A stretch of 63,602 nt of DNA from Rhizobiaceae bacterium (GCA_027483885.1 JAIXTO010000214.1:1-63602), one strand, 5' to 3'; counted from the stretch's first letter, positions 37,606-46,635 are shown. Numbers and translations: made by a program. The notes: a model not told the origin generated them from the sequence alone.

Positions 37606-38252
37606 CAGCCCTCCCTTATGCCAGATGGCGATGGTGCGGTGAGCGTGCGCGCGAGAAGCGTGACGCCGCCGGCGAGATAAACGGCCGCGCCCACCATCAG
37701 CATCACCACGCCGCCGACCTGCTGGTCTTCGCCCGCCGAAAGCGTCGTGCCGAAACAGGTAACGAAACCATCGCCGTAGAGTGGGCGTGGCGACAGTGCC
37801 AGAAGCGCGCCGAGCAGCGTCATGTGCATGGTGGTGAACAGGAGGCCGAGCGTGCCGCCGAGCCGTCGTTCATCGCGCGCCTCTCCCGAACCGCCGAAGC
37901 AGGAGAGCCAGAGAATGAGACCGGCGGTGAGGAAACACGCCTGCTCCAGCATACGAACAATGGCCGAGCTTTCCGACAAGGCCCGAAGCGCCGGCAGGTG
38001 CCAGCCCCAAACGACGATCAGCTCGATCAGCGACGCCGTGAGCGGCGTGAGGATGCGGCTTGTCGCAACGCGATCATAGCGCGAGCCGGAGATCGACAGC
38101 GCCAGAAGCGGAGCAGCGCCAGCCACCACCGCCATATGGGTGATCATGTGGACCGAAAACGAAGCGGCGTTTTCGAAGATGAGCAGCGCCCAGGCAGCAC
38201 TCAGGACCAGAAGGCCGCAGCCAAACATCACGCGTTTTGTCGTCGTGCTCAT
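37605..38252 (-). CDS. ctaG: Cytochrome c oxidase assembly protein, CtaG (caa3_CtaG) family
   Basis: 215 residues from the ATG at 38252, which overlaps the preceding stop (ATGA). Six or so membrane helices with HMITHMAVVAGAAPLLAL and LIVVWGWHLPAL, conserved histidines and TMHMTLLGALLALSP of the membrane CtaG family found with caa3 and alternative oxidases. It is not the Cox11-type CtaG. Assumed to help insert copper or assemble the enzyme. Within a five-gene operon. Confidence 0.85.
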   Translation of the reverse strand: MSTTTKRVMFGCGLLVLSAAWALLIFENAASFSVHMITHMAVVAGAAPLLALSISGSRYDRVATSRILTPLTASLIELIVVWGWHLPALRALSESSAIVRMLEQACFLTAGLILWLSCFGGSGEARDERRLGGTLGLLFTTMHMTLLGALLALSPRPLYGDGFVTCFGTTLSAGEDQQVGGVVMLMVGAAVYLAGGVTLLARTLTAPSPSGIREG

Positions 38253-38632
38253 GTCTGGCACTCCGCCAGGATGATCAGCGGAATTGCGGTGTAGATGACG
38301 GCGACGAAGCTGAGACCGGACAGAAGCAGCGTCGCAAAGCCCTGGAACAGGCGCCGATCATGTGCGGTCGGCGCATCATGAGGGGCATCCTGGGAGCCGA
38401 ACCCCCATTGGCGCCAGGCGAGATAGCCGGCAAACACGATGAAGGCGAGCGCAAACAACGTGAAGGCGACGAGGCTCCAGCGGAAATGGTTGAAGCTGAG
38501 GCCGTAGATGCCGGGCTTGGCGCAATAGATCGCCATCACGACATAACAGATGACGAAATGCAGCGCCCAGACCGTGGGGGCGGTAAACAGGGTCCAGAGC
38601 GTTTCGACTTCGCGGGGAATGACGCTTTTCAT
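38249..38632 (-). CDS. Small membrane protein of the oxidase operon
   Basis: 127 residues from the ATG at 38632 (GAGGG upstream), eight bases after the subunit I/III stop. Three hydrophobic helices (about 15-35, 47-68 and 98-120). Sequence around WTLFTAPTVWALHFVICYV is shared with small proteins always found between ctaDE fusions and ctaG. Likely a small subunit (IV-like) or assembly factor; no catalytic residue is evident. Confidence 0.75.
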   Translation of the reverse strand: MKSVIPREVETLWTLFTAPTVWALHFVICYVVMAIYCAKPGIYGLSFNHFRWSLVAFTLFALAFIVFAGYLAWRQWGFGSQDAPHDAPTAHDRRLFQGFATLLLSGLSFVAVIYTAIPLIILAECQT

Positions 38633-38639
38633 GACACCC

Positions 38640-41159
38640 TCATCTGAGGCTCGGGAAGAGGCCGATGGTGGCAAACGTGCCAACCGCCGTTGCCAGCATG
38701 AAGTGCCAGTAGAGCACGACATTGCGCAGATCCTGATCGTAGGTCCCGGTGAGGCGTCCGGCAAAGCTGCGCGCCAGGCAATAGGCCTGCATGATGACGG
38801 CAACCGCCGCATGCGCTGACGTCCAGATGACGAGAACCCAGACGACCGCCGGATAGACATGTCGCGTCGGCTCCATGGCATGCGTGTAGGGTCCCATGAA
38901 GCCGGCGGCGGTTCCGCACAGGGTGAGCGCCAGCGCCAGCACCAGCAGAAGGCGGGTGGTCGCGGTCCAGTCGCGGTCATTCACCGACCGTGCCGCCATC
39001 ATGGCAAGCCAGGCGGCGATGAAGAGCGCGCCGGCCATCAGCGGCCACATCATGCCCGGACCGGCGGCCCCTGCGGTGAAATCGTCATGAATGGTCCAGT
39101 AGAAGAAATAGCCGAAGAGAAGGCTCGCGAAGGCCGTGCCGTCTCCGACCATGGTGATGAACATCGCCCACCAGCCGACCGAGGCAGGGCCGGAGACGTA
39201 GAGCGGAAAGCTTTTGCCCATCCCCGCGGCGCGATCCTCCGTCTCGGGGATATGCGCGGTTCCCGTCCAGAGCCAGTAGAGGATCGAGATCAGCGTGCCG
39301 ATGGCTGAGAGGATCGTGATCCACCACCATTCATAGGTGAGCGCGATGAACACGCCGCCGAGCATGAAGGCGGCAACGATCGTGACCTTGGACGACCCGC
39401 CGACGCGCAGCACCTGCAGCGGCTTGCCATCGAGAACGGAGGTGACGAGGGTTTCGCGGTGGCCGGTTTCGGCGTCCGGCAGGTAGAAGCGCCCCTCGGC
39501 AATGTGCTGGCGCAGATCCGGCTGGTCCCAGAGGGGATAACGGCTGTTGACGACGGGAATGGAGCGATACCCCCAGGTCTCGTCCTTTTCGTTCAGCCAC
39601 TCCATCGTGCCGGCATTCCACGGATTGACGGGCGAGACCGGCACGTTGCGCTTGGGCCTCAACACATCAATGACAACAAGGGAAAAACCTGCGGCAAACA
39701 CGAAGGCGCCAACCGTCGAGATGAGGTTGAACCAGTCCCAGCCCATGTCTTCCGGATAGGTGTAGACGCGGCGCGGCATGCCGCGAAGGCCGGCAAAATG
39801 CATCGGGAAGAACGCGGTGTTGAAGCCGATAAACATCAGCCAGAAGGCGATCTTGCCGAGCCCGTCGGACAGTTTCTTGGCCGAAAAGAACGGATAAAAA
39901 TAATAGATGCCGGCCGTCACCGGAAACAGCATGCCGCCGATCAGCACGTAATGCAGATGGGCGACGATGAAATAGGTGTCATGCGCCTGCCAGTCGAACG
40001 GCACCAGCGCCACCATCACGCCCGTGAGCCCCCCGATGATGAAGATGGCAAGCCCGCCGGCGCCAAACAGCATGGGCGTTGAAAAGATCACCCGGCCGGC
40101 CAGCATCGTCGCGATAAACACGAAGATCTGCACGCCCGTCGGAATGACCACCGCCTCGGAGGCCGCGGAAAAGAAGGCGAGCGAGATCTGCGGCAGGCCG
40201 GTGGTGAACATGTGATGCACCCAGAGCCCGAAACTGAGGAACCCGGTGCCGACAGCCGCCAGCACGATCCAGGAATAACCGACGATCGGCCGCTGGGAAA
40301 AGGTCGGCACGATCATCGCCATCAGTGCAATCGCCGGCAGGAAGATGATGTAAACCTCCGGATGGCCGAAAATCCAGAACAGGTGCTGCCATAAAAGCGG
40401 ATCACCGCCGCGCGCGGAATCGAAAAAGGGCCAGTCGAACATGCGCTGCATTTCAAACAGCAGGTCTCCGGCAATCAGCGGCGGAAAGGCAAACAGGATC
40501 ATCCCCGCCACCACCAGCAGGTACCAGGCAAAGAGCGGCATCATGTTGATCCGCATGCCCGGTGCGCGGCACTTCATGATGCCGACGATGAGTTCCACCG
40601 CTGCGGCGATGGAGGCAACCTCGATGAAGGAGAGGCCGAGCAGCCAGATATCGGCGCCGATGCCAGACTGTTCCTTGTCGGTGGCGAGCGGCGGATACAT
40701 GAACCAGCCGCTGTTGGGCGCGGCATTAAAGAAGATCGAGCCACAGACGAAGACGCCGCCGATGACAAAACTCCAGAAGCCGAAGGCCGAAAGGCGCGGA
40801 AACGGCAGTTCGCGCGAGCCAAGCATGGAGGGCAGGATGAAGATCGCCACGGCCTCGAAGATCGGCACCGCAAACAGAAACATCATCACCGTGCCATGCA
40901 GGGTAAAGGCCTGGTTGAAGAACTCGGCCGACATCAGGTCATTGTTGGGCACAGCCAGTTGCAACCGGATCAGAAGTGCGAGCACGCCGGCAAACAGCAT
41001 GAACACGAAGGCCGCACAGCCATACCACAAGCCGATCTGGCTGTTGTTGACCGAGGTCCAGTAGCGCCAGCCGGATGGTGTGCGCCAGACATCCCGCAGG
41101 CGCTTTTCCTGTGCGGCGCGCTCCTCCTTGGGCAGCAACGGTCCCAGTTCGACGGTCAT
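38640..41159 (-). CDS. Fused cytochrome c oxidase subunit I/III (coxN-type, aa3 family)
   Basis: 839 residues. Residues 1 to about 560 are subunit I (12 helices): haem a ligand in TLHGTVMMF, CuB/Tyr site in FGHPEVYIIF, CuB histidines in WVHHMFTTG, haem a3/a ligands in VAHLHYVL. From about 600 to the end is a five-helix subunit III-like domain (WWAMFITMVGDGTAFASLLFGYFFYW). In the K-proton channel the usual PTG-V-K-x-F reads PTGVQIF, a Gln for the Lys, and the D-channel entry reads GSRELPFPRL with Glu for Asp. Reduces O2 and pumps protons; the operon layout is that of the rhizobial alternative CoxMNOP enzymes. Overlaps coxM by ATGA. Confidence 0.92.
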   Translation of the reverse strand: MTVELGPLLPKEERAAQEKRLRDVWRTPSGWRYWTSVNNSQIGLWYGCAAFVFMLFAGVLALLIRLQLAVPNNDLMSAEFFNQAFTLHGTVMMFLFAVPIFEAVAIFILPSMLGSRELPFPRLSAFGFWSFVIGGVFVCGSIFFNAAPNSGWFMYPPLATDKEQSGIGADIWLLGLSFIEVASIAAAVELIVGIMKCRAPGMRINMMPLFAWYLLVVAGMILFAFPPLIAGDLLFEMQRMFDWPFFDSARGGDPLLWQHLFWIFGHPEVYIIFLPAIALMAMIVPTFSQRPIVGYSWIVLAAVGTGFLSFGLWVHHMFTTGLPQISLAFFSAASEAVVIPTGVQIFVFIATMLAGRVIFSTPMLFGAGGLAIFIIGGLTGVMVALVPFDWQAHDTYFIVAHLHYVLIGGMLFPVTAGIYYFYPFFSAKKLSDGLGKIAFWLMFIGFNTAFFPMHFAGLRGMPRRVYTYPEDMGWDWFNLISTVGAFVFAAGFSLVVIDVLRPKRNVPVSPVNPWNAGTMEWLNEKDETWGYRSIPVVNSRYPLWDQPDLRQHIAEGRFYLPDAETGHRETLVTSVLDGKPLQVLRVGGSSKVTIVAAFMLGGVFIALTYEWWWITILSAIGTLISILYWLWTGTAHIPETEDRAAGMGKSFPLYVSGPASVGWWAMFITMVGDGTAFASLLFGYFFYWTIHDDFTAGAAGPGMMWPLMAGALFIAAWLAMMAARSVNDRDWTATTRLLLVLALALTLCGTAAGFMGPYTHAMEPTRHVYPAVVWVLVIWTSAHAAVAVIMQAYCLARSFAGRLTGTYDQDLRNVVLYWHFMLATAVGTFATIGLFPSLR

Positions 41160-42232
41160 TCCAGTCCTTTCAGGTAGAGGGCAATCGCCGAAACATCCGC
41201 CGCGGGAAGCATGGCAAAGCCCGGCATGCGAACGCCGGGCTTGATGGCGTCGGGATATTGAATGAAGCGGGCGAGGTTCTCAGGCGTATTGGTCAGCGTG
41301 CCGGCGGCAACCGTGGGGCGGGCGCCAAACGCCGTGAGGTTCGGCCCGAGCGCGCCATCTGCCGGCGTGCCGGAAATGGCATGACAGGAACCGCAGCCGT
41401 GGCGCAGGAAAAGATTGAGGCCCCGGGGCTGGCCGCCGGAGACCGGCTCGATGCCCACGACCGGCTCAATGCCGGCGACCGGGGTTTCCTGCGGCCGGGC
41501 GGCCAGCCATGCGTCAAATGCTTGAGGTTCCATGGCCTGAACCGAAAACGCCATCAACGCATGGGCGGTGCCGCAGAATTCGGCGCAGACGCCGCGATAG
41601 GTGCCGGGCCGGGTCGCCTGCAGTTGCAGCATATTGGTGCGGCCGGGAATGGCATCCATCTTGCCGCCGATCGAGGGGATCCAGAAGGAGTGGATGACGT
41701 CCTTCGCCTTCAGCATGAACAGCACCCGCTCGCCTGTGGGCATATGCACTTCGTTGGCCGTCTCGCGGATCACGCCACCGTTGCTGTCGAGATAACGCAC
41801 CCGCCACCAGTATTGCTCGGCCGTCACCTCGATGCGCCGTAAGCCCTCCCCTTCGCCGCCAAACCAGGGGCGCATGGCGGGCATCAGCCAGACCGCATAG
41901 GCGAGCAGAAAGGCCAGCACGACGACCGGAAAGGCAACGCCGCCGAAAAAGATCACCCGGCTTGCACCGGTTTCCGACATCGGCTTTTTCTTGAGATGGC
42001 TGGCATAGATGACGGCACCGACGACTATCAGCCAGATCACACCGCCACCGGCGACCATGGCCCAGAATAGCGTGGCGACCGCCTCAGCCTCCGAGCCCGC
42101 CGGGTCGAGTGCCGATTGGACGCCCGTGCAGGACGACAACAACAATCCCGTCAAAAGGACGGCGAGCATGTGCCGACAGCCAACTGGTGATCGGTTTGGC
42201 CGGCCCCTGCCGGTCAAGCGGTCATCGCACAT
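41156..42232 (-). CDS. Cytochrome c oxidase subunit II with C-terminal cytochrome c domain
   Basis: 358 residues from the ATG at 42232 (AGGGG upstream); the next in-frame ATG at 42169 would lack the basic n-region. Signal with lipobox-like LLLSSC, two helices, then a cupredoxin domain with CuA ligands in DVIHSFW and CAEFCGTAHALM, and a C-terminal single-haem module (CGSCH). Thus a caa3-type subunit II that takes electrons from cytochrome c. First gene of the oxidase operon; a possible EcfG-type promoter lies upstream. Confidence 0.9.
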   Translation of the reverse strand: MCDDRLTGRGRPNRSPVGCRHMLAVLLTGLLLSSCTGVQSALDPAGSEAEAVATLFWAMVAGGGVIWLIVVGAVIYASHLKKKPMSETGASRVIFFGGVAFPVVVLAFLLAYAVWLMPAMRPWFGGEGEGLRRIEVTAEQYWWRVRYLDSNGGVIRETANEVHMPTGERVLFMLKAKDVIHSFWIPSIGGKMDAIPGRTNMLQLQATRPGTYRGVCAEFCGTAHALMAFSVQAMEPQAFDAWLAARPQETPVAGIEPVVGIEPVSGGQPRGLNLFLRHGCGSCHAISGTPADGALGPNLTAFGARPTVAAGTLTNTPENLARFIQYPDAIKPGVRMPGFAMLPAADVSAIALYLKGLE

Positions 42233-42295
42233 CCCTGCCCCTGCGGCTGATCTTCCCAAAACTTGCCGCGATAAGACGGCAGCGAACAGGGCGGC

Positions 42296-42320
42296 AACTG
42301 TAGAGTGTGGCTTTTGTTCC
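42296..42320 (-). promoter_or_regulatory. Possible EcfG-type promoter of the oxidase operon
   Basis: Minus strand: GGAAC (42320-42316), 16 bases, AGTT (42299-42296), about 64 bases before coxM. Confidence 0.45.
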
Positions 42321-42343
42321 AGCGCATCGCGAAGTTTTTATGA

Positions 42344-42369
42344 GGAACCATCCAAGCCTGTCTGCGGTT
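42344..42369 (+). promoter_or_regulatory. EcfG-type promoter of the 42482/pfpI operon
   Basis: GGAAC (42344-42348), 17 bases, GGTT (42366-42369), 112 bases before the gene at 42482 and divergent from the oxidase box. Confidence 0.5.
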
Positions 42370-42481
42370 TAGACAACACGAACGGCGAAAACAGCAGCCT
42401 TAACGACAAGCAAGACACTTCGTCTCCGCAAGGACCATCTCGAACCCGGGTTCCGCGGGAGCGAAAACTGGAGGAAGTGAA

Positions 42482-42682
42482 ATGCGCAATGTCATCAAAA
42501 CACTGACCAAACTCATCGACCCGCATCGGTCGAAGTCCGAGACCGGCGCTGCGCGCAAAAGCGGCGACCTTCATGTCGTCATGCCCGACAGCGTCGACAT
42601 GCCCCTTCCAAGGGCACCCCGAGAGGAAATCTGCGTTCCCGCCTCGATCAACGGGCGCGATCTCTCGACTGGCCGGCTTTAA
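42482..42682 (+). CDS. Small hypothetical protein upstream of pfpI
   Basis: 66 residues, ATG with GGAGG about seven bases upstream. A basic helical N-terminus (MRNVIKTLTKLIDPHRSK) precedes a Pro-rich, probably disordered part (DMPLPRAPREEICVP). No known domain. It is 30 bases from the DJ-1/PfpI gene and probably shares its transcript. Confidence 0.7.
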   Translation: MRNVIKTLTKLIDPHRSKSETGAARKSGDLHVVMPDSVDMPLPRAPREEICVPASINGRDLSTGRL

Positions 42683-42712
42683 CCGGCACCACACCATCGA
42701 AAGGATAACATC

Positions 42713-43273
42713 ATGACAGATATTACCTCCGCACGAATCCTGATCCTTGCCACCGACGGCTACGAGCGCTCCGAGCTTCGCGTGCCGCTTGAGGAACTGC
42801 GCAAGCAGGGCGCCGAGGTGAAAATCGCCTCGCTTGAAGCCGGCGAGATCAAGAGCTGGGACGACAAGAACTGGGGCGACAGCGTTCCCGTCGATTTGCT
42901 CGTCACCGACGTGAAATCCGAGGATTACCACGCCCTCGTCATCCCCGGCGGCCAGATTAACCCGGACATTTTGCGTGCCAACGAAGGTGCGGTCAAGGTT
43001 GTGCGCGACTTCGTGAAAAGCGGCAAGCCGGTGGCTGCCATCTGCCACGGGCCTTGGCTGCTGGTGGAAGCGGATGCCCTGCGCGGTCGCAAGGCGACAT
43101 CTTATGCGTCCATCAAGACCGACCTGAAAAACGCCGGCGCGTCCTGGGAAGACAAGGAAGTGGTGGTCGACAACGGCATCATCACGTCGCGTTCGCCCAG
43201 CGATCTGAAGGCGTTCGTCGCCAAGATCGTCGAGGAAATCGGCGAAGGCCGTCACGATCGCCGCGCGGCTTAA
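42713..43273 (+). CDS. DJ-1/PfpI family protein (protein/nucleotide deglycase-like)
   Basis: 186 residues. Nucleophile-elbow Cys111-His112 in PVAAICHGPWLL, with Glu18 in DGYERSEL as the conserved acid that polarises it. Closest type is PfpI/YhbO/YajL: deglycation of methylglyoxal-modified proteins or nucleotides, or a holdase function, in the cytoplasm. Second gene of a small stress operon with an EcfG-type promoter upstream; a terminator follows. Confidence 0.9.
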   Translation: MTDITSARILILATDGYERSELRVPLEELRKQGAEVKIASLEAGEIKSWDDKNWGDSVPVDLLVTDVKSEDYHALVIPGGQINPDILRANEGAVKVVRDFVKSGKPVAAICHGPWLLVEADALRGRKATSYASIKTDLKNAGASWEDKEVVVDNGIITSRSPSDLKAFVAKIVEEIGEGRHDRRAA

Positions 43274-43301
43274 TTGCAGCCAACCGGATGAATGAATGAC
43301 A

Positions 43302-43328
43302 GGTCGCCCTTTGCGGGGCGGCCTTTTT
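43302..43328 (+). terminator. Terminator of pfpI
   Basis: GGTCGCCC and GGGCGGCC pair around TTTGCG, with a following T run. It may also serve the converging topoisomerase gene. Confidence 0.8.
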
Positions 43329-43372
43329 CATGTCCGCAGAGACGCAGGAACTGCCGAGACCTTCGGCGGCTC

Positions 43373-44440
43373 TCACCCCTGTTCCACAACGGTTGCGTTC
43401 TTCAGGAACGACAGCATCCGCTGCTCGTCAACCCGCAGGCCGGAAAGCTGGGCATCAGCGCGCACAGGGTTTTCCACGATGGCATCCAGAGGGCTTGCAT
43501 CCTCTGCAAGCGACAGGATGAGCGGGTGGATATAGCTGTTGCGGCAGACGGCAGGCGTGTTCTGCAATTCATCGGACGCTGCCGTCGTCAGCAGCTTGAT
43601 CTTTATCTTTTCGCCGGCCTGGTGCGCCTGGCGCGCAGCACCGAAGGCTGCAACGCTGCCGCCCCAGGTGCGAAAGGTCTTGGCCGAGATCGGCAGGCCG
43701 GAGGCGTCTGCGAGATAGGCGTTCAGCCGCCCGGAATCCACCGCACGCGGCGTTCCATCCTCGTCGGGAAAGGAAAACAGCTGGCGTCCCGGCAGATCGG
43801 CGATGTCTTCGAGGATGCGCTGAAGTCGGGGCTGGCGGATGGTGTGGCGCACGCGCTTGCCGCCCTTGGCGGTAAACTGCAACAGCACCGCGTCATCTTC
43901 CAGCTTCATGTGGCGCTTCAGAAGCGTCGTCGCGCCATAGGTCTTGTTTTCCTTGGCATAGGCCCTGTTACCGACGCGAAGATGCGTCGCATCCATCAGG
44001 GCCACAAGGGCGGCAAGGACCGCTTCTGGATGAATGAGCCCGGTGCTGAGATCCTTCTGCACGCGCCGGCGGATACGCGGCAGCGCCTCGCCGAAGCGGA
44101 TCAGCTGGTCGTATTTCAGCTCGCTGCGAAACACCTGCCACTCGGCGTGATAACGATACTGCTTTCGCCCGCGCGCGTCATATCCCGTTGCCTGCAGGTG
44201 GCCGCGCGGATCAAGGCAGATCCAGACATTATCATAGGCCGGCGGCAGGCCGAGCGAGAGGATACGCTGCTTTTCGGGCTCTTTGCAGAGCAGCGTTCCA
44301 TCCGGCATTCGGTAGCAGAAGCCGCGCCCCCGGCGCAACCGGCGGATGCCGGGTTCGGCATCGTTCACATAGGTGAGGCCAATGTTGGAAAGAGCCTCAA
44401 GGGCGGTATCCGGGGTGATGATGGTACTGGTGATATCCAT
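43373..44440 (-). CDS. DNA topoisomerase IB
   Basis: 355 residues from the ATG at 44440; the frame is open to a TTG at 44449, but the promoter -10 overlaps it. N-terminal domain with GLTYVNDAEPGIRR, catalytic domain with RVGNRAYAKENKTYGATTLL (Arg) and KGGKRVRH (Lys), AFGAARQAH, and the nucleophile Tyr near 303 in NTPAVCRNSYIHP. Relaxes supercoils via a 3'-phosphotyrosine link. Bacterial members are of poxvirus size. A full EcfG-type promoter overlaps the start, giving a very short leader. Confidence 0.92.
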   Translation of the reverse strand: MDITSTIITPDTALEALSNIGLTYVNDAEPGIRRLRRGRGFCYRMPDGTLLCKEPEKQRILSLGLPPAYDNVWICLDPRGHLQATGYDARGRKQYRYHAEWQVFRSELKYDQLIRFGEALPRIRRRVQKDLSTGLIHPEAVLAALVALMDATHLRVGNRAYAKENKTYGATTLLKRHMKLEDDAVLLQFTAKGGKRVRHTIRQPRLQRILEDIADLPGRQLFSFPDEDGTPRAVDSGRLNAYLADASGLPISAKTFRTWGGSVAAFGAARQAHQAGEKIKIKLLTTAASDELQNTPAVCRNSYIHPLILSLAEDASPLDAIVENPVRADAQLSGLRVDEQRMLSFLKNATVVEQG

Positions 44441-44448
44441 AGCCGCCA

Positions 44449-44473
44449 AACGCCGAAGAATTGCGTTCGTTCC
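44449..44473 (-). promoter_or_regulatory. EcfG-type promoter of the topoisomerase IB gene
   Basis: Minus strand: GGAAC (44473-44469), 16 bases, CGTT (44452-44449). The ATG at 44440 is only nine bases beyond the -10, so the transcript would be nearly leaderless. Confidence 0.7.
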
Positions 44474-44500
44474 TGCCGCCTTACCAGAGATGGCGCAAAG

Positions 44501-46204
44501 TCAGGCGAGCGCATCCTTATGGGCCTCGGCACTGCTGCGTTCGAAAAGGCGACGCGGGCCAACAAGGCTCCAGCGGAAGCCGTCAACGGCATAGTCGACC
44601 TCCACCTGTCCGTTGAACGAGGCGGCAGCGTGGCGCTTGATGATGGTCGTTCCAAAGCCGGTGGCCGCCGGCTCCACGACAGGCGGCCCACCGGTCTCCT
44701 GCCAGACGATGTGCAGATAAGGATCTTCGCCTTCTCCGGAAACTGCAATCCAGGTGAGATCGACACGGCCTTCCGGCACCGACAGCGCGCCATACTTGAC
44801 CGAATTGGTCGCCAGTTCATGCAGCACGAGGCCCAAATTCTGCACCGCTTCGGCGCGCAGGGTGAAATCCTGGCCCGATACTTTGACGCGGGCGCGGGCT
44901 TCGGCAAAGGTTTCCAGATGCAGCGTAACGACGCGGGTCATCGGAACGCCCGCCCATTGCTCCTGCGCCAACATTTCGATGGATTTTCCAAGTCCCTGCA
45001 GGCGCTCGCCGATGGCGCGCTGGAATTCTTCCATGCTGGTGCCGCGCCGCGCCAGTTGCCGCATCATCGCCTGCACTAGCGTCATGATGTTCTTCGTGCG
45101 ATGCACCAGCTCATGCATGATGAGGTGAACGCGGTCTTCAGCCTCGCTGCGATCGAAGGAGGCGTTCGACAGCGCAATGGCAATCTGATTGGCTTCCGTG
45201 ATGCGGGTATCGACGGGCGAGACGATTTCGCCACGGCCAATGCGGTCTGCCATCGCGGCAATCTGGCGGATGGGGATGCGCAGCTGGCGGGCGACGAAAT
45301 AGGCCACCATCAGCCCCACCGTCAGGATGAGAAGACTTCCGAAAACGAGGTAACGGGAGGTGGTGATGATACTCGCCTGTGCCGTGGCAATCGGCCCCCA
45401 GACCACCACCTTCCACGACCATTCGGGCAGGCGGGCATAACCGTACATCTGGCGCGGTTCACCTCCGACATCCTCGATGGTGCCGCTGACACCACTCATC
45501 AGCGCCTGCGTGGTTTCTCCAAACGCGGGCGTCTCACCGGCCCAGGCTGTCGTCGAGGTCACCACCCGGTTGTGCTGGTCGAGAACGGCGACGGACCATC
45601 CGGCCGGCAGATTGTCGGTGCTGATCAGCCGTTGCAGATCCTCGGCGTTCTGGGTGAGGATGAGGGCAGAACCGACCGGGGCCAGTTCCTTCGGCAGGGG
45701 CATCAGCACGTTGAAAACCCAGCGCTTGGCGTTTGCTCCAACAAAGACAGAGGAGACCTCGACCTTGCGGGATGACAACACGGAGTGCAGGCCTTCCATG
45801 TTGGCCATTGGCAACAGGGGTTCGCCAAAGTCGGTGCGGGTGTTGAGCTTCTGCCCGCCATCCGCGTCGACCAGCACGACATAACGCGCACTGCCGCGCA
45901 AACTGCTGCGGGTTCTTTCGTGGAACGCGCGGAGGTCGCCGGTCGAAAGTTCCGGCGAGTTGGCAATGAGGCGCAGCGTGGTTGCCGAATCGCGCAGTTC
46001 CCGCTCGATGGAGCGGGCTATTGCGCGGGCATCCTCCTGGGTGTCACTGTTCAGGATATCGCGCTGCTGGGCCTCCAGCCGCAGCATCAGAAACACGACA
46101 AAGGCAATCAGAGGCAATGCGATCACGGCGGAGAGCGCGACAAGATAAAAACTGATCGAAGCAGTCGGAAATATCCGCGAAAGCCTGACCATCCCCGGCA
46201 TCAA
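44501..46204 (-). CDS. HWE/HRXXN-family sensor histidine kinase (PhyK-like type)
   Basis: 567 residues. Two membrane helices (about 22-42 and 285-306) flank a periplasmic Cache-like sensor; a HAMP-like segment follows. The phosphoacceptor block is HELVHRTKN (His 368), the HRXXN signature, and the ATPase shows LHELATNSVKYGAL and the WxExGGP element of HWE kinases. HRXXN kinases are the type that feed PhyR in the alphaproteobacterial general stress response. No response regulator gene is adjacent, as is usual for these. Upstream of topoisomerase IB on the same strand. Confidence 0.87.
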   Translation of the reverse strand: MMPGMVRLSRIFPTASISFYLVALSAVIALPLIAFVVFLMLRLEAQQRDILNSDTQEDARAIARSIERELRDSATTLRLIANSPELSTGDLRAFHERTRSSLRGSARYVVLVDADGGQKLNTRTDFGEPLLPMANMEGLHSVLSSRKVEVSSVFVGANAKRWVFNVLMPLPKELAPVGSALILTQNAEDLQRLISTDNLPAGWSVAVLDQHNRVVTSTTAWAGETPAFGETTQALMSGVSGTIEDVGGEPRQMYGYARLPEWSWKVVVWGPIATAQASIITTSRYLVFGSLLILTVGLMVAYFVARQLRIPIRQIAAMADRIGRGEIVSPVDTRITEANQIAIALSNASFDRSEAEDRVHLIMHELVHRTKNIMTLVQAMMRQLARRGTSMEEFQRAIGERLQGLGKSIEMLAQEQWAGVPMTRVVTLHLETFAEARARVKVSGQDFTLRAEAVQNLGLVLHELATNSVKYGALSVPEGRVDLTWIAVSGEGEDPYLHIVWQETGGPPVVEPAATGFGTTIIKRHAAASFNGQVEVDYAVDGFRWSLVGPRRLFERSSAEAHKDALA

Positions 46205-46401
46205 CCCTGAAGACGTGCCGATTGGTCGATTCTGGCTGCACTCATGTGTCCCGCCCCTGCTCGCTCTCCACGCGTTGCACTTGTTCTAGCCGACTTCGCA
46301 GCCGGAACCAAGAGATGCTGCCGCAACCGCCCGCAGCTTGCTTTCAGTGCCGGGGATGCGAGCGGACATCTTATCTGGCCCCGGCCCGCCGGGTCCCGGG
46401 C

Positions 46402-46635
46402 CTAATCGGGTTTTTTCTGGCTGTGGCCCTCTTCATAATGCGGGGACCATTCCTTGCCGATATGCTTGCCCGGCGGCTCCTTGTGGGCCGTTGCATCTTC
46501 CGAACCGGTGATGACGGTGGGCTTTGCCGAAGCAACGCCGTTTGCCTTTCGGTCGCCCTGGCTCTCGGCAAATTGCCCCTTTGCATCCTCGCGAACCTTT
46601 GCCGCATCATTTTCCTGGGGAATATCCTTGCGCAT
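46402..46635 (-). CDS. Small hydrophilic stress-type hypothetical protein
   Basis: 77 residues, ATG with GGAGG five bases upstream. Highly polar, rich in Lys, Glu, Asp, Gly and Ser, no hydrophobic core, and probably disordered (KVREDAKGQFAESQGDRKAN; KEWSPHYEEGHSQKKPD). Resembles small hydrophilin-like proteins of rhizobia. An EcfG-type promoter lies about 60 bases upstream. Function unknown. Confidence 0.72.
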   Translation of the reverse strand: MRKDIPQENDAAKVREDAKGQFAESQGDRKANGVASAKPTVITGSEDATAHKEPPGKHIGKEWSPHYEEGHSQKKPD

